From the NCBI GenBank assembly GCA_025128135.1, contig JAHLYW010000046.1:297605-361604 (forward strand): DNA of 64,000 bases, in the 5' to 3' direction. The notes under the pieces were generated by a model. That model worked only from the letters and a program-made list of their open reading frames with translations, did not search any database and was not told the origin of the DNA. Shown here in pieces: positions 8,576 through 17,268 of the stretch. Both the position numbers and the translations under genes were made by a program. Source of the DNA: Synechococcus sp. CS-1325. Lineage in GTDB: Bacteria; Cyanobacteriota; Cyanobacteriia; PCC-6307; Cyanobiaceae. Numbering within the stretch: the first letter of the stretch is position 1; each line of letters opens with the position of its first letter.

Positions 8576-11011
8576 TCAATTCAAGCGGGCCGCTTCAGCC
8601 TGGCGCTGTTCGCTCAGGGCGCGCTCAAGGCCAGGGTGTCGCTGCAGGTCGGGATCCTCTTCCAGAATGGCGCTGGCCTCCTGACGGGCCAGATCCAGCA
8701 CGTCGCCGTCGTCGGTGAGGCTGGCCAGGGCCAGGTCCGGCAGACCCGACTGACGGGTGCCGAGCACCTGCCCCGGCCCCCGCAGACGCAGGTCCATCTC
8801 GGCGATCTCGAAGCCATCGCTGGAGCGCACCAGCAATTCCAGCCGCTGCCTCGCCTGGGGGGCGCGACTGTCATTGATCAGCAGACAGTGGGAGGCGGCG
8901 GCACCCCGACCCACCCGCCCGCGCAGCTGGTGGAGCTGGGCCAGCCCGAATCGATCGGCGTGCTCGATCACCATCACGCTGGCCTCGGGGACGTCCACGC
9001 CCACTTCCACCACGGTGGTGGCGACCAGCACATCGGTCTGCCCGGCCGCGAAGGCGGAGATCGCCGCCTGCTTCTGGCGGCTGTCGAGGCGGCCATGGAG
9101 CAGACCGACCCGCAGGTCGGCGAACACCTCGCTGCTCAGCTGCTCATGGACCTCGACCGCCGAGCGGAGATCCAGCGTCTCCGATTCCTCCACCAGGGGA
9201 AGCACCACATAGGCCCGCTGCCCCTGGGCCACCTGGTCACGGATCAGTTCGTAGGCCTCCTGGCGCTCACTGCCCCGCAGCAGCCGCGTGCGGATCGGGG
9301 TACGACCGGGGGGAAGTTCATCGATCTGGCTCACCTCCAGATCGCCGTGCACCGACAGGGCGAGGGTGCGGGGAATCGGCGTGGCGGTCATGGTGAGCAG
9401 ATGCGGCTGGAGGCCCTTGCCGAGCAGGCGGTTGCGCTGTCGCACCCCGAAGCGGTGCTGTTCATCCACCACCACCAGCCCGAGCCGGGCGAAATGCACG
9501 GGATCCTCGATCAGAGCGTGGGTCCCGACCAGCAGTTGCGACTGGCCGTTGGCCAGATCCTGCAGCAGTTCCCGGCGCCTGAGACGCGATGTGGAGCCGG
9601 TCAGCAGGTCGGCGCGGATCTGCAGCTGGGGCAACCATTCCCCCAGCTTGCGGGCGTGCTGCTGGGCCAGCACTTCGGTGGGTGCCATCAGGGCCCCCTG
9701 ACAGCCGGCCTCGATCGCGGTGAGCAGGGCGGCGATCGCCACCACGGTTTTGCCGCTGCCGACATCCCCCTGCACCAGGCGGGCCATCGGCCGCTCCCGG
9801 GCGAGGTCGGCGCGGATCTCGCCCAGCACCCGTTGCTGGGCCGATGTGAGCGGAAAGGGCAGCAGCTCCAGAAAGGCAGCCACGAGGCTGGATTGCCCCG
9901 GCGGCAGCAGCAGGGGCGGCGAGGGGCGGCTGCGCAGCTGCTGACGGCGGCGCAGCAGGCTCAGCTGCAGCAGCAGAAACTCATCGAAGACCAGGCGGTG
10001 CCGGCTGGCCTTGAGCTCAGCCTGATCCGCCGGGGCATGGATGCCCTTCAGGGCCGCGGCACGATCGAGCAGGTTCAGCCGCCGCCGCAGGGTGGCCGGC
10101 AGCGGATCCCCCCAGGGGGCGGCGGCCGGCAGCACCGCCTGGATCGCCTGACGCAGCCGCTCGGCACTCAACCCTTCGGTGAGCCCGTAAACCGGCAGCA
10201 GACGGCCGATCTGCTCAGAGCGCACGGGCGCGCCCGGACCATCGAGCACCTCGATCAGGGGGTCCTGCAGGGTGGGTCCCCAGGGCGTCTGCTTGACCAG
10301 GCCACTGGCGGCCAGGGTGCTGCCCGCGGGGTACTGGCGTTCCTGGGCCCGTAACCAGCCTGTTGATGCGAATCGCTTGCCGTTGAAGAACTTGCTGAGG
10401 CGCAACCGACCGGTGATGTCCTGCACCTGCAGCTCCAGGATCGACAGGTTGGGGTTGCGCGGGCTGGTGAAGGCATGGTTGCGCCGCACCGTGGCCACGA
10501 CCGTGGCGGTTTCGCCCGGCACCAGGGCGTTGATCCGGACCAGGTGGGCGTAGTCGAGATAGTCGCGGGGGTAATGGCGCAGCAGGTCGGCGGCGAGCAG
10601 CAGCCCAAGGCCCGCCAGCTTGGTGGCCAGCTTCGGCCCGATGCCGGGCACCTCCGACAGCGGGGTGTTCGGCCCGATCGGGGTCGGCCTCGATGGGTTC
10701 GCCCCCCCCTGCCGCGGCAGGGGAGCCAGGCGCAGCCTCGGTGGGGCAAAGGGGGAGGCGGGCTCCAGGCTTTGCCGCAGCCGATGCAGCGCCTCCCGGC
10801 AGCGTCGGACCAGGTTCTGGCGACCGGCCAGGCTCAGCTGGGCGTAGCGATCGAACTCAAGGTCGAGGGGCGCCAGCCCCGCCGAGGGTTCGCGGCAATG
10901 GCGGGCGAGGAAGACGCTGAACCGTTCCTGCCTGCCCTCCAGGTCCGGAAAGCCCCGATCCGCTTCGATCTGCAGGGCCTTCTGCAGGGTCGCGATCCAC
11001 TCCGCTCCCAC
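8576..11011 (-). CDS. recG: ATP-dependent DNA helicase RecG
   Basis: RecG remodels stalled replication forks and branch-migrates Holliday junctions. The sequence has an N-terminal wedge/OB region with the VPGIGPKLA segment, then the helicase core with GDVGSGKT (Walker A), DEQHRFG (motif II) and QLRGRVGRG (motif VI). The frame extends to a TTG at 11107, but that would overlap the gene before it. The GTG at 11009-11011 leaves a 14-base gap and begins directly at the conserved ATLQKAL region, giving 811 residues. The extra N-terminal part compared with E. coli RecG is usual in cyanobacteria. Confidence 0.94.
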   Translation of the reverse strand: MGAEWIATLQKALQIEADRGFPDLEGRQERFSVFLARHCREPSAGLAPLDLEFDRYAQLSLAGRQNLVRRCREALHRLRQSLEPASPFAPPRLRLAPLPRQGGANPSRPTPIGPNTPLSEVPGIGPKLATKLAGLGLLLAADLLRHYPRDYLDYAHLVRINALVPGETATVVATVRRNHAFTSPRNPNLSILELQVQDITGRLRLSKFFNGKRFASTGWLRAQERQYPAGSTLAASGLVKQTPWGPTLQDPLIEVLDGPGAPVRSEQIGRLLPVYGLTEGLSAERLRQAIQAVLPAAAPWGDPLPATLRRRLNLLDRAAALKGIHAPADQAELKASRHRLVFDEFLLLQLSLLRRRQQLRSRPSPPLLLPPGQSSLVAAFLELLPFPLTSAQQRVLGEIRADLARERPMARLVQGDVGSGKTVVAIAALLTAIEAGCQGALMAPTEVLAQQHARKLGEWLPQLQIRADLLTGSTSRLRRRELLQDLANGQSQLLVGTHALIEDPVHFARLGLVVVDEQHRFGVRQRNRLLGKGLQPHLLTMTATPIPRTLALSVHGDLEVSQIDELPPGRTPIRTRLLRGSERQEAYELIRDQVAQGQRAYVVLPLVEESETLDLRSAVEVHEQLSSEVFADLRVGLLHGRLDSRQKQAAISAFAAGQTDVLVATTVVEVGVDVPEASVMVIEHADRFGLAQLHQLRGRVGRGAAASHCLLINDSRAPQARQRLELLVRSSDGFEIAEMDLRLRGPGQVLGTRQSGLPDLALASLTDDGDVLDLARQEASAILEEDPDLQRHPGLERALSEQRQAEAARLN

Positions 11012-11025
11012 CTGGGGGGGGCGGC

Positions 11026-12429
11026 TCAGGGGGGAGCCGGCAGGTTGGTCTGGCTGTCCTGCAACCACTGCTGTTCCGCTTCGAGGGCCTGGGTGCGCCG
11101 CTGCCAATGGCGGTATTGCCGAGCCATTTTGCGCACATCCTGCCGCCGCTGCTCCAGTCGGCGCCGGCAGGTGCGCAGGCGCGCTTGATCGAACTCCAGA
11201 TCACTGCTGCGCAGCAGCAGGCCGATCGCCTCAAGCTGTCCGGCCATCGCCTCAGGAGCGAAGGGCAGGGATAGGCGCAACAGATTGGCAGGAGCAGGCA
11301 TCGCTTCGATCTGGCCGTCGAGCACGGCATCGAGCAGGTTGATCGGCAGCAGGCTGCGGGTCAGGCCGAGCCGCAGCAGATCGAGATTGATGGCGTGGGA
11401 CAGGTTGCGTAACCGTCGCTGCAAGGCACGATCCAGCACCTCCCACCAGCGCAGCAGCGCGATCGGCTGGTCGGGCAGCACAACCGGTGAGGCCCCGTCT
11501 TCAGGGTCGGCTGGAAGCTCCTGCTCCTCGTCTTCCTCCCTGGTGGCATCGCGACCGAACTGCTCGGAGGCCATGGCGAAGAGTTGCTGCAGGCCCTGGT
11601 TGGAGCGAAGCGCGTCGAGCCGCCCGGCTCCGAGATCGCCGGGAGCGTCTTCCTCCTCATCCATTTGCATATCCTCCGTCTCCTCCATCTCCTCCATTTC
11701 CTCCTCATCCCCAGCTTCCCCAGCTTCCCCACTTTCCCCAGCTTCCGTGGCTGTTTCGTCGTCTTGATCGCCAGCTTCCTCAGCGCAATCGCCAGTGTCC
11801 GCTTCGGCTCCCCCGGCCTCCGGTGAGGCCTCGGCCCGGTGATCAGCGGCTGCAGCGAGATCGTCTGGATCGGCCTCGATGCCAGTGGGAGGGGGCTTCC
11901 CCGCCGGCGAGAGGCCAAGGGCGGCCAGGCCGGCCAGCCCTGGCAGGCCGGCGGAAAAGAGGTCGGCGGAGAGCGGCAGATCGAGGCCGAGCCGCACCGA
12001 ACCCGGCGGAAGCGGGCCCTGGCTGGCTGGATCGTCGCCGGAGGAGTCTTGTTCTGGCTGGTCGGTCAGGGCGGCGATCAGTCGTTGCTGCTCGCGTCGA
12101 TGCAGCCGTTTCTGCTCCGACTGAACCTGCCGCCCGAGCACGATCAGCTGCTCCAGGGTGAGCAGGGAGCCGCAGCGTTCCACCAACTCCCTCAGCCGCC
12201 GTTGCAGTTCCTGGCGTCGACCCTCTTCGAGGGAGCCGTAGCGCTCCGGGACCAGCTGGGTGGCCACATGGAAGGCCGCCTGCTGAACGGCCATCGGCAA
12301 CCCCTCCCGCAACACCTGGAAGTAGAGGGTCAGCTCGTGAACCAGCGCGGCATTGGATTGCTCAAGCCGCTGCTGCATCCGCTGCAACTGTTCCCTCGCT
12401 TCGCTCAGTGCCGTGGCTCTGCGGTCCAA
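11026..12429 (-). CDS. Acidic coiled-coil protein of unknown function
   Basis: I do not recognise this family. It has three parts. Residues about 5-120 form a long amphipathic helical region rich in Glu, Gln and Arg. Residues about 125-300 are low complexity, with a GLAGLAALGLSP stretch followed by a strongly acidic linker (EEMEEMEE, GEAGEAGD). The C-terminal region from about 320 to 467 is helical again and ends in an Arg-rich coil. No signal or membrane segment is clear. The frame opens further upstream into tsf, so the start is uncertain; I favour the TTG at 12427-12429, and an ATG at 12376-12378 is the alternative. Lying between tsf and recG, it is probably co-transcribed with both. Confidence 0.78.
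   Translation of the reverse strand: MDRRATALSEAREQLQRMQQRLEQSNAALVHELTLYFQVLREGLPMAVQQAAFHVATQLVPERYGSLEEGRRQELQRRLRELVERCGSLLTLEQLIVLGRQVQSEQKRLHRREQQRLIAALTDQPEQDSSGDDPASQGPLPPGSVRLGLDLPLSADLFSAGLPGLAGLAALGLSPAGKPPPTGIEADPDDLAAAADHRAEASPEAGGAEADTGDCAEEAGDQDDETATEAGESGEAGEAGDEEEMEEMEETEDMQMDEEEDAPGDLGAGRLDALRSNQGLQQLFAMASEQFGRDATREEDEEQELPADPEDGASPVVLPDQPIALLRWWEVLDRALQRRLRNLSHAINLDLLRLGLTRSLLPINLLDAVLDGQIEAMPAPANLLRLSLPFAPEAMAGQLEAIGLLLRSSDLEFDQARLRTCRRRLEQRRQDVRKMARQYRHWQRRTQALEAEQQWLQDSQTNLPAPP
11681..11746 (-). repeat. Short tandem repeats coding the acidic linker
   Basis: On the plus strand a TCCTCCAT-type repeat (11681-11710) is followed by several copies of a nine-base CCCCAGCTT-type unit (about 11708-11746). 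On the coding strand these give EEM and GEAG units. The repeats stay in frame, so copy-number change would lengthen or shorten the linker without breaking the protein. Confidence 0.75.
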
Positions 12430-12463
12430 GGCCTTGCCGTTGTTGAAAGGGTGCGGGCGGTGG

Positions 12464-13126
12464 TCAAGGGGCCGGACTGGCCATGGAGGCCACCTCAGCG
12501 GCGAAATCCACCTGTTCGACCTCGATGCCTTCACCGAGGGTGTAGCGGGTGTAGCGCCGCACCTGGATGTTCTCGCCGATCTTGCCGGCCACCTGTTTGA
12601 CCAGCTCAGCCACGGTGATCGAGCTGTCCTTGATGAAGGGTTGCTCCAGCAGCGCCAGCTCCTTGAGGCGCTTGCCGATGCGCCCCTCGACGATCTTCTC
12701 CTTCATCTTGTCGGGTTTGCCGGCCAGGTCGTCGCGACCCATTTCGATCGCCTTCTCACGCTCAACCACGTCCTCGGGGATCTGGTCGGTGCTGACGTAT
12801 TCAACGTTGGGGCAGGCGGCGATCTGCATCGCCACGTTGCGCAGCAGATCCTGGAACAGATCGCCGCGGGCGACGAAGTCGGTTTCGCAGTTCAGTTCCA
12901 GCAGCACCCCAACCCGGGCACCGGTGTGGATGTAGCTGCCGATCGCGCCTTCCGCCGCCGTGCGTCCAGCCTTTTTCTCGGCGGTGGCGATGCCTTTCTG
13001 GCGCAACCATTCGGCCGCTTTGGTCATGTCGCCATCGGATTCCGTCAGCGCCTTCTTGCAGTTCATCATTCCTGCGCCGGTTTTGTCGCGCAGTTCCTTG
13101 ACGAGGGTTGCTGTGATCGCAGCCAT
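12464..13126 (-). CDS. tsf: Translation elongation factor Ts
   Basis: EF-Ts is the guanine nucleotide exchange factor that recycles EF-Tu. The 220-residue product begins [20 protein letters not shown], with the N-terminal UBA-like domain and the [12 protein letters not shown] signature near residues 14-25, followed by the core TDFVARGD segment. The frame is open further upstream, but the ATG at 13124-13126 matches the family start. The length is the short form found in cyanobacteria compared with about 283 residues in E. coli. It follows rpsB by 75 bases in the classic rpsB-tsf order. Confidence 0.97.
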   Translation of the reverse strand: MAAITATLVKELRDKTGAGMMNCKKALTESDGDMTKAAEWLRQKGIATAEKKAGRTAAEGAIGSYIHTGARVGVLLELNCETDFVARGDLFQDLLRNVAMQIAACPNVEYVSTDQIPEDVVEREKAIEMGRDDLAGKPDKMKEKIVEGRIGKRLKELALLEQPFIKDSSITVAELVKQVAGKIGENIQVRRYTRYTLGEGIEVEQVDFAAEVASMASPAP

Positions 13127-13201
13127 GGGGAGAAGGGATGGAGAGAGATCAGGAAGAAAGGGACCGGGTCCGGGGCTGGTCAAGCAGCCAGCCCCATGGG
13201 C

Positions 13202-13921
13202 TCAGGACTCCTCGTCGTCGCCGGAGCGTTGGTCGGGGGCACCATGCCGGCCTTCGTTGATCGCGTCGGCCAGGCGTCCGAGCACAAGCTGAACCGAGCG
13301 CACGGCGTCGTCGTTGCAGGGAATCGGCACGTCGGTGAGATCGGGATCGCAATTGGTGTCGAGCATCGACACCAGAGGGATGTCGAGCTTGCGGCACTCG
13401 AGCACGGCGTTTGTTTCACGGCGCTGGTCGACCAGCACCACCACATCCGGCAGCCGCCGCATGTTCTTCAGACCACCGAGATACTTCTGAAGACGGTCGA
13501 GCTCGCGCCGCAGCACGGCGGCTTCCTTCTTCGGCCGCATCGCAATCGCCCCGGAGGACTCCATCCGCTCCAGATCCTTGAGTCGGTCGATGCGGGCGCG
13601 CATGGTGCTCCAGTTGGTGAGCATGCCGCCCAACCAGCGCTGATTCACGTAGGAGGCTCCGCAGCGGGCGGCCTCGATGGCGATCACTTCGGAGGCCTGC
13701 TTCTTGGTGCCGACGAACAGGAAGCGCTTGCCGGATCGGGCGGCGCTGCGGGTCCATTTGTAGGCGTTGTTCATGCAGATCGCGGTCTGCACGAGATCGA
13801 TGATGTGGACTCCGTTGCGCGCGCAATAGATGTAGCGCGACATCTTGGGATTCCAGCGGCGGGTTTGGTGCCCGAAGTGGGCACCCGCCTCCATCATTTC
13901 GGAGAGGGTAACGACAGCCAT
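13202..13921 (-). CDS. rpsB: 30S ribosomal protein S2
   Basis: S2 is a late-assembling protein of the small ribosomal subunit, needed for S1 docking. The 239-residue product begins [19 protein letters not shown], the usual S2 start, and carries [12 protein letters not shown] and the VDTNCDPD-like IPLVSM..TNCDPD segment of the family. The ATG is at 13919-13921; an in-frame extension of ten residues upstream is not conserved. It heads the rpsB-tsf pair and is preceded by a 142-base leader with nested inverted repeats, annotated separately, which may control its synthesis. Confidence 0.98.
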   Translation of the reverse strand: MAVVTLSEMMEAGAHFGHQTRRWNPKMSRYIYCARNGVHIIDLVQTAICMNNAYKWTRSAARSGKRFLFVGTKKQASEVIAIEAARCGASYVNQRWLGGMLTNWSTMRARIDRLKDLERMESSGAIAMRPKKEAAVLRRELDRLQKYLGGLKNMRRLPDVVVLVDQRRETNAVLECRKLDIPLVSMLDTNCDPDLTDVPIPCNDDAVRSVQLVLGRLADAINEGRHGAPDQRSGDDEES

Positions 13922-14063
13922 GGTTGAGAGGGGTTTCGGGTTCGCCTCCACCTGCCAGGGATCAGGGCGGAGTGGCTCCAGGGGGAGTCACCGGGTTCGC
14001 CTGAGCACCCGAAACGGACAGGTGTGCGGTGTTGGGGGACCTCTCAAGTTACCAAAGAGCCTG
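13922..14063 (-). promoter_or_regulatory. Candidate structured 5' leader of rpsB
   Basis: The spacer upstream of rpsB contains two nested perfect inverted repeats. An eight-base outer stem pairs 13924-13931 with 14040-14047 (TTGAGAGG/CCTCTCAA). A nine-base inner stem pairs 13933-13941 with 14007-14015 (GTTTCGGGT/ACCCGAAAC). A ten-base direct repeat GGGTTCGCCT lies at 13938-13947 and 13993-14002. In the transcript this would fold into one long two-part stem ending just before the start codon, as expected of an autogenous ribosomal-protein leader. The function is inferred; only the repeats are seen. Confidence 0.55.
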
Positions 14064-14996
14064 TTAGCTCAATCCCTCCGCCCGGGCCTCCCGGTAGAGG
14101 GCGCGGACACCGATCCGGTTGAGTGGCAGCCGGAGCAGTTCCATCGCCAGGGCGGAATGGCCGTGGCGCAGCAGCCAGGCCAGCAGGGGACGAAGGCTGC
14201 GCTCATTGAGAAGGCCGCCGAGGGTGAGCAGTTCCCAGAGCAGGCGGTGCAACCAGGTGAACTGGATGATGAAGCGGACACGCCTGGTGGGGTGTTTGCG
14301 GTAGAAGACCAGGCCCATGCGAGCTCTCTCCTGCTCGATGCGAACCAGATCGGGAACCTGCTCCAGGCTCAGGGCCGGATGCCAGTGATACCCGGGTGCC
14401 TCCGGGCAGCGGACCAGCTCGACTCCCATGCGGCGCAGGCGCTCTCCCAGTTCCAGATCTTCCCAGCCATAGAGGCGGAAGCCGGTGTCGAACAGGCCGG
14501 AGAGCTCCAGCAGGGATCGATCGATCGCCACGTTGCCGGTGGCGAAGTAGGCCCAGGAATGATCGCTGAGCTTGTGGGGTTCGCTGGTGGGATCGTCGAA
14601 ATTGCTGGTGTTGATCACCGCTCCGTAGGTGAAGCAGAGCTTGTTGCCCCGCTCCAGCCAGTGGCGGGAGAGGGCCCTGGCATGGGAGAGCAGAAAGAGC
14701 TCGGTCACCACCAGATCGCTGTCGATGAAGACGATCACATCACCGCGGGCCTGCTCGACCCCCCGGTTGCGCCCCGCTGCTGGGCCGCCATGGTCCTGCT
14801 CGATCAGGCGCACATGGGGAAAGGCGGCGGCATTCCGGCGCAGCCAGTCGGCGGTGCCATCGGTGGAGCCGTCATCGACGACAACCACCTCGTAGGTGTC
14901 GATCGGAGCGGCCAGTTGCTGCCGCTCCAGGGCCCGCAGGCACTTCTCGAGGATGGCCCGGCGGTTGTAGGTGGGGATGACGACGCTGGGGAACAT
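14064..14996 (-). CDS. Family 2 glycosyltransferase
   Basis: This GT-A fold transferase probably adds a sugar from a nucleotide donor to a surface polysaccharide or lipid. The 310-residue protein begins with FPSVVIPTYNRR and carries DDGSTDGT at 41-48, GPAAGRNRG at 71-79 and the metal-binding FIDSDLV at 90-96, all typical of GT2. A WEDLELGERLRRMG segment resembles the ED acceptor-site motif. No membrane segment is convincing, so it is likely soluble or peripheral. The donor and acceptor are unknown. It sits between the 51-residue basic protein and rpsB, with no other polysaccharide genes nearby. Confidence 0.9.
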   Translation of the reverse strand: MFPSVVIPTYNRRAILEKCLRALERQQLAAPIDTYEVVVVDDGSTDGTADWLRRNAAAFPHVRLIEQDHGGPAAGRNRGVEQARGDVIVFIDSDLVVTELFLLSHARALSRHWLERGNKLCFTYGAVINTSNFDDPTSEPHKLSDHSWAYFATGNVAIDRSLLELSGLFDTGFRLYGWEDLELGERLRRMGVELVRCPEAPGYHWHPALSLEQVPDLVRIEQERARMGLVFYRKHPTRRVRFIIQFTWLHRLLWELLTLGGLLNERSLRPLLAWLLRHGHSALAMELLRLPLNRIGVRALYREARAEGLS

Positions 14997-15007
14997 GCTC
15001 CCGCTGC

Positions 15008-15163
15008 TCAGTCGGCCGCGCCACCGTTGTTGGCGGTGCCGGTCACCCCGTTGCCGGCTCCTTCGCCGCGACCGTCGTTGCGCAGCTTGCGCTTCTTGAA
15101 CTTGCGGGCGTAGGAGCGGTTGCGCTCCTGCTTTTCCTTCTTGAGGTTCCTGCGTTTCGCCAT
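15008..15163 (-). CDS. Small lysine/arginine-rich protein, 51 residues
   Basis: Reading the minus strand from the ATG at 15161-15163 gives a 51-residue product. It starts MAKRRNLKKEKQERNRSYAR and ends in a Gly/Asn/Ala-rich tail of about 20 residues. The first 28 residues are strongly basic and likely helical, suggesting nucleic-acid or ribosome binding. I believe similar short proteins occur in other picocyanobacteria but cannot name the family. It ends 11 bases before the glycosyltransferase start, implying co-transcription. A seven-base inverted repeat lies immediately upstream. Confidence 0.7.
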   Translation of the reverse strand: MAKRRNLKKEKQERNRSYARKFKKRKLRNDGRGEGAGNGVTGTANNGGAAD

Positions 15164-15169
15164 GGAGAA

Positions 15170-15201
15170 AGGATGGACCTTGGGGAGAGAAAAACCATCC
15201 T
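15170..15201 (-). promoter_or_regulatory. Inverted repeat before the 51-residue gene
   Basis: AGGATGG at 15170-15176 pairs perfectly with CCATCCT at 15195-15201 across an 18-base loop. In the minus direction the stem is followed by TTTCTCC and then the ATG. It could be a weak terminator after devA or a translational control hairpin; a chance palindrome is not excluded. Confidence 0.3.
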
Positions 15202-15236
15202 ACTCCTGGCCTCCAGCCGGAGCTGTCAAGCCCGGT

Positions 15237-16034
15237 TCAGCCCGCTGCTGCCACCAGCGGCGCGGTACGGAGGCGTCCATCCTCCATGGCCACCAGCCGG
15301 TCGGCCACATCCAGGATGCGGGGATCGTGGGTGACCATCAGCACGGCGCAGCTCTGCTCCCGGGCCAGCCGCTTCAGCAGGTCCACCACTTCGCGGCCGC
15401 TGCGGCTGTCAAGGGCGGCGGTGGGTTCATCGGCCAGGAGCAGCCTGGGGTGGGCGGCGAGGGCCCGGGCGATCGCCACCCGCTGCTTCTGGCCACCGGA
15501 GAGGTCATGGGGGAGTTTGCCCAGGTGGTCGCCAAGGCCGACGGCTCGCAGCCATTCGCGGGCCTGGTCTCGCCGGGCCCGATAGCCGAGGCCAGGGAGC
15601 AGATCCGAACCCATCTGCACGTTCTGCTCGGCGGTGAGGCAGCGCAGCAGGTTGTGACCCTGGAAGATCATGCCGATCTGGCGCCTGAGCTGCTGACGCA
15701 GCCGGCGGCTGGAGCCCTCCAGTTGCTCCCCCATCACCGTGACCTGCCCCTGCTGAACCTGGCGGAGCCCCCCCACCAGGGTGAGCAGGGTTGTCTTGCC
15801 GCAGCCGGAAGGGCCGGTCAGCAGCACCACCTCGCCGGGGTGGATGCGCAGCTCCACGTTCTGCAGGACCTGGCGCCGCATCTCGCCCTCGCCGTACCAG
15901 TGGCAGAGGTCGTGAAGATCCACCATCGGCGGATCGTCGGTGGACGGGGCATTGCTGCCGTTGCCGGTTCCATTGCCGGTGCCGGTGACGGTGCCGTTCC
16001 CAGTGCCGTCGCTGTGGGTGGGGTGGACAGCCAT
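15237..16034 (-). CDS. devA: DevA-type ABC exporter ATP-binding protein
   Basis: This is the ATPase of a MacB-like exporter whose cyanobacterial relatives move glycolipids or other envelope molecules. The 265-residue protein has Walker A GPSGCGKTT, the signature LSGGQKQR and Walker B LLLADEPTAALD. The first 36 residues are a Gly/Thr/Asn-rich run coded by short repeats with no counterpart in the ATPase fold, so a later start at the ATG near 15926 is possible. It is the last gene of the devB-devC-devA set. No heterocyst genes are present, so the substrate is probably not heterocyst glycolipid. Confidence 0.93.
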   Translation of the reverse strand: MAVHPTHSDGTGNGTVTGTGNGTGNGSNAPSTDDPPMVDLHDLCHWYGEGEMRRQVLQNVELRIHPGEVVLLTGPSGCGKTTLLTLVGGLRQVQQGQVTVMGEQLEGSSRRLRQQLRRQIGMIFQGHNLLRCLTAEQNVQMGSDLLPGLGYRARRDQAREWLRAVGLGDHLGKLPHDLSGGQKQRVAIARALAAHPRLLLADEPTAALDSRSGREVVDLLKRLAREQSCAVLMVTHDPRILDVADRLVAMEDGRLRTAPLVAAAG

Positions 16035-16080
16035 GGGAAGCGGTTCGGTCGGAGGGTGGTTGGCCCGGGTTGGCCCAGGG

Positions 16081-17268
16081 TCAGAAGATCTCGGCTGGAT
16101 CGGCGTCGGCCAGGCGCCGCATCGCCATCGCGGCTGAACCCATGCACATCACCAGGATCATGCTGAACACCACGACGGCGCGGGTGGTGTTCATCTCCAC
16201 CGGCAACTTGGTGGCTGAGCGCACCAGGGCATAGAGCCCCTGGCCAACCCCGTAGGCGGGCAGGTAGCCGAGCAGGGCAAGCAGCAATCCTTCCCTGCCC
16301 ACAACCCCGAGCAAGGCGGTGAGGGGATAGCCCATCGCCATCAAGGTGGCGTACTCCGGCAGGTGATCGCTCACATCGGAGTAGAGGATCTGATAAACAA
16401 TCACGCAGCCCACGACGAAGCCCATGCCGGCCCCCAGGGTGAAGATGAAGCCGATCGCCGTGCTGCTGCGCCAGTAATCCTTCTCCGACTCCTCAAATTC
16501 CCGCTTGGTGAAGACGGTCACGTCCTTCGGGAGTTGCTTGCGGAGGCGCTGCTGCACCACGGCGGGATCAGCGCCGGGATTGAGCCGGATCAACCCCAGC
16601 TCGATGCTGCCGGCCGGGGTGTCAGGCAGCAGGCTCAGGAAGGTTTCGCGGCTGGTGATCAGGTTGCCGTCGGCGCCGAAGGAGGGGCCGAGTCCGACCA
16701 GCCCAGCCACCCGCACCCGCTTGCCGGCCACCTCTGTCTCCACGGTCCGGCCCTCCCGGAACCAGGGCCCGACCGGGCCGAACTCCTCGCGGGACTGCTC
16801 GTCGAACAGGACCCGGTCCCGCTGGGTGAGCAGCCGGGCCTTGCTTTTCAGGCTCGGGTCCAGAAAGAGGGGATCGTTGGGCTCGAAGCCGATCGCCAGA
16901 ATCGAGCGGGTGCTCCTGTTCTGGGGATTGCGCCAGAGCAGGAAGTTCCAGTTCACCGGTGTGATCCCCTTCACCTCGGGATCGCCAAGCGCCTGCACAA
17001 GTCTGCGGCGCGGGAACCCCGACATGCTGATCGAGCTGATCGTGCGCGGACTGATCAGCACCAGGTCGGCGTCGAAGAGCTTGTGGATCGTGACGCTGGC
17101 ATCGAACAGGCCGTCGCGGAAGCCCAGCTGCATGAACATCAGGATCCCGGCGAAGCTGATGCCGGCCAGGGCCACCGCCAGCCGTACCGGCTGCCGGGTG
17201 AGCAACAGCCAGGCCAGGGGAATGCGCCGGGAGGTCCAGAGCCGGCCCAGGCCGGACAAGGCGCTCAT
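16081..17268 (-). CDS. devC: DevC-type ABC exporter permease
   Basis: DevC is the inner-membrane permease of the DevBCA exporter, of the FtsX/MacB type. The 395-residue protein has one N-terminal membrane helix (about 20-47), a large periplasmic domain (about 48-265) and three C-terminal helices, the standard MacB-like layout. The N-terminal signature PLAWLLLTRQPVRLAVALAG is close to other DevC proteins. Its ATG overlaps the stop of devB by four bases (ATGA), showing translational coupling. DevA follows after 46 bases. Confidence 0.94.
   Translation of the reverse strand: MSALSGLGRLWTSRRIPLAWLLLTRQPVRLAVALAGISFAGILMFMQLGFRDGLFDASVTIHKLFDADLVLISPRTISSISMSGFPRRRLVQALGDPEVKGITPVNWNFLLWRNPQNRSTRSILAIGFEPNDPLFLDPSLKSKARLLTQRDRVLFDEQSREEFGPVGPWFREGRTVETEVAGKRVRVAGLVGLGPSFGADGNLITSRETFLSLLPDTPAGSIELGLIRLNPGADPAVVQQRLRKQLPKDVTVFTKREFEESEKDYWRSSTAIGFIFTLGAGMGFVVGCVIVYQILYSDVSDHLPEYATLMAMGYPLTALLGVVGREGLLLALLGYLPAYGVGQGLYALVRSATKLPVEMNTTRAVVVFSMILVMCMGSAAMAMRRLADADPAEIF

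Noticed and set aside
8504-10354. Plus-strand frame of about 616 codons opposite recG
   Set aside because: Gln/His/Gly-rich composition typical of an antisense frame, with no domain, while RecG motifs are intact on the minus strand.
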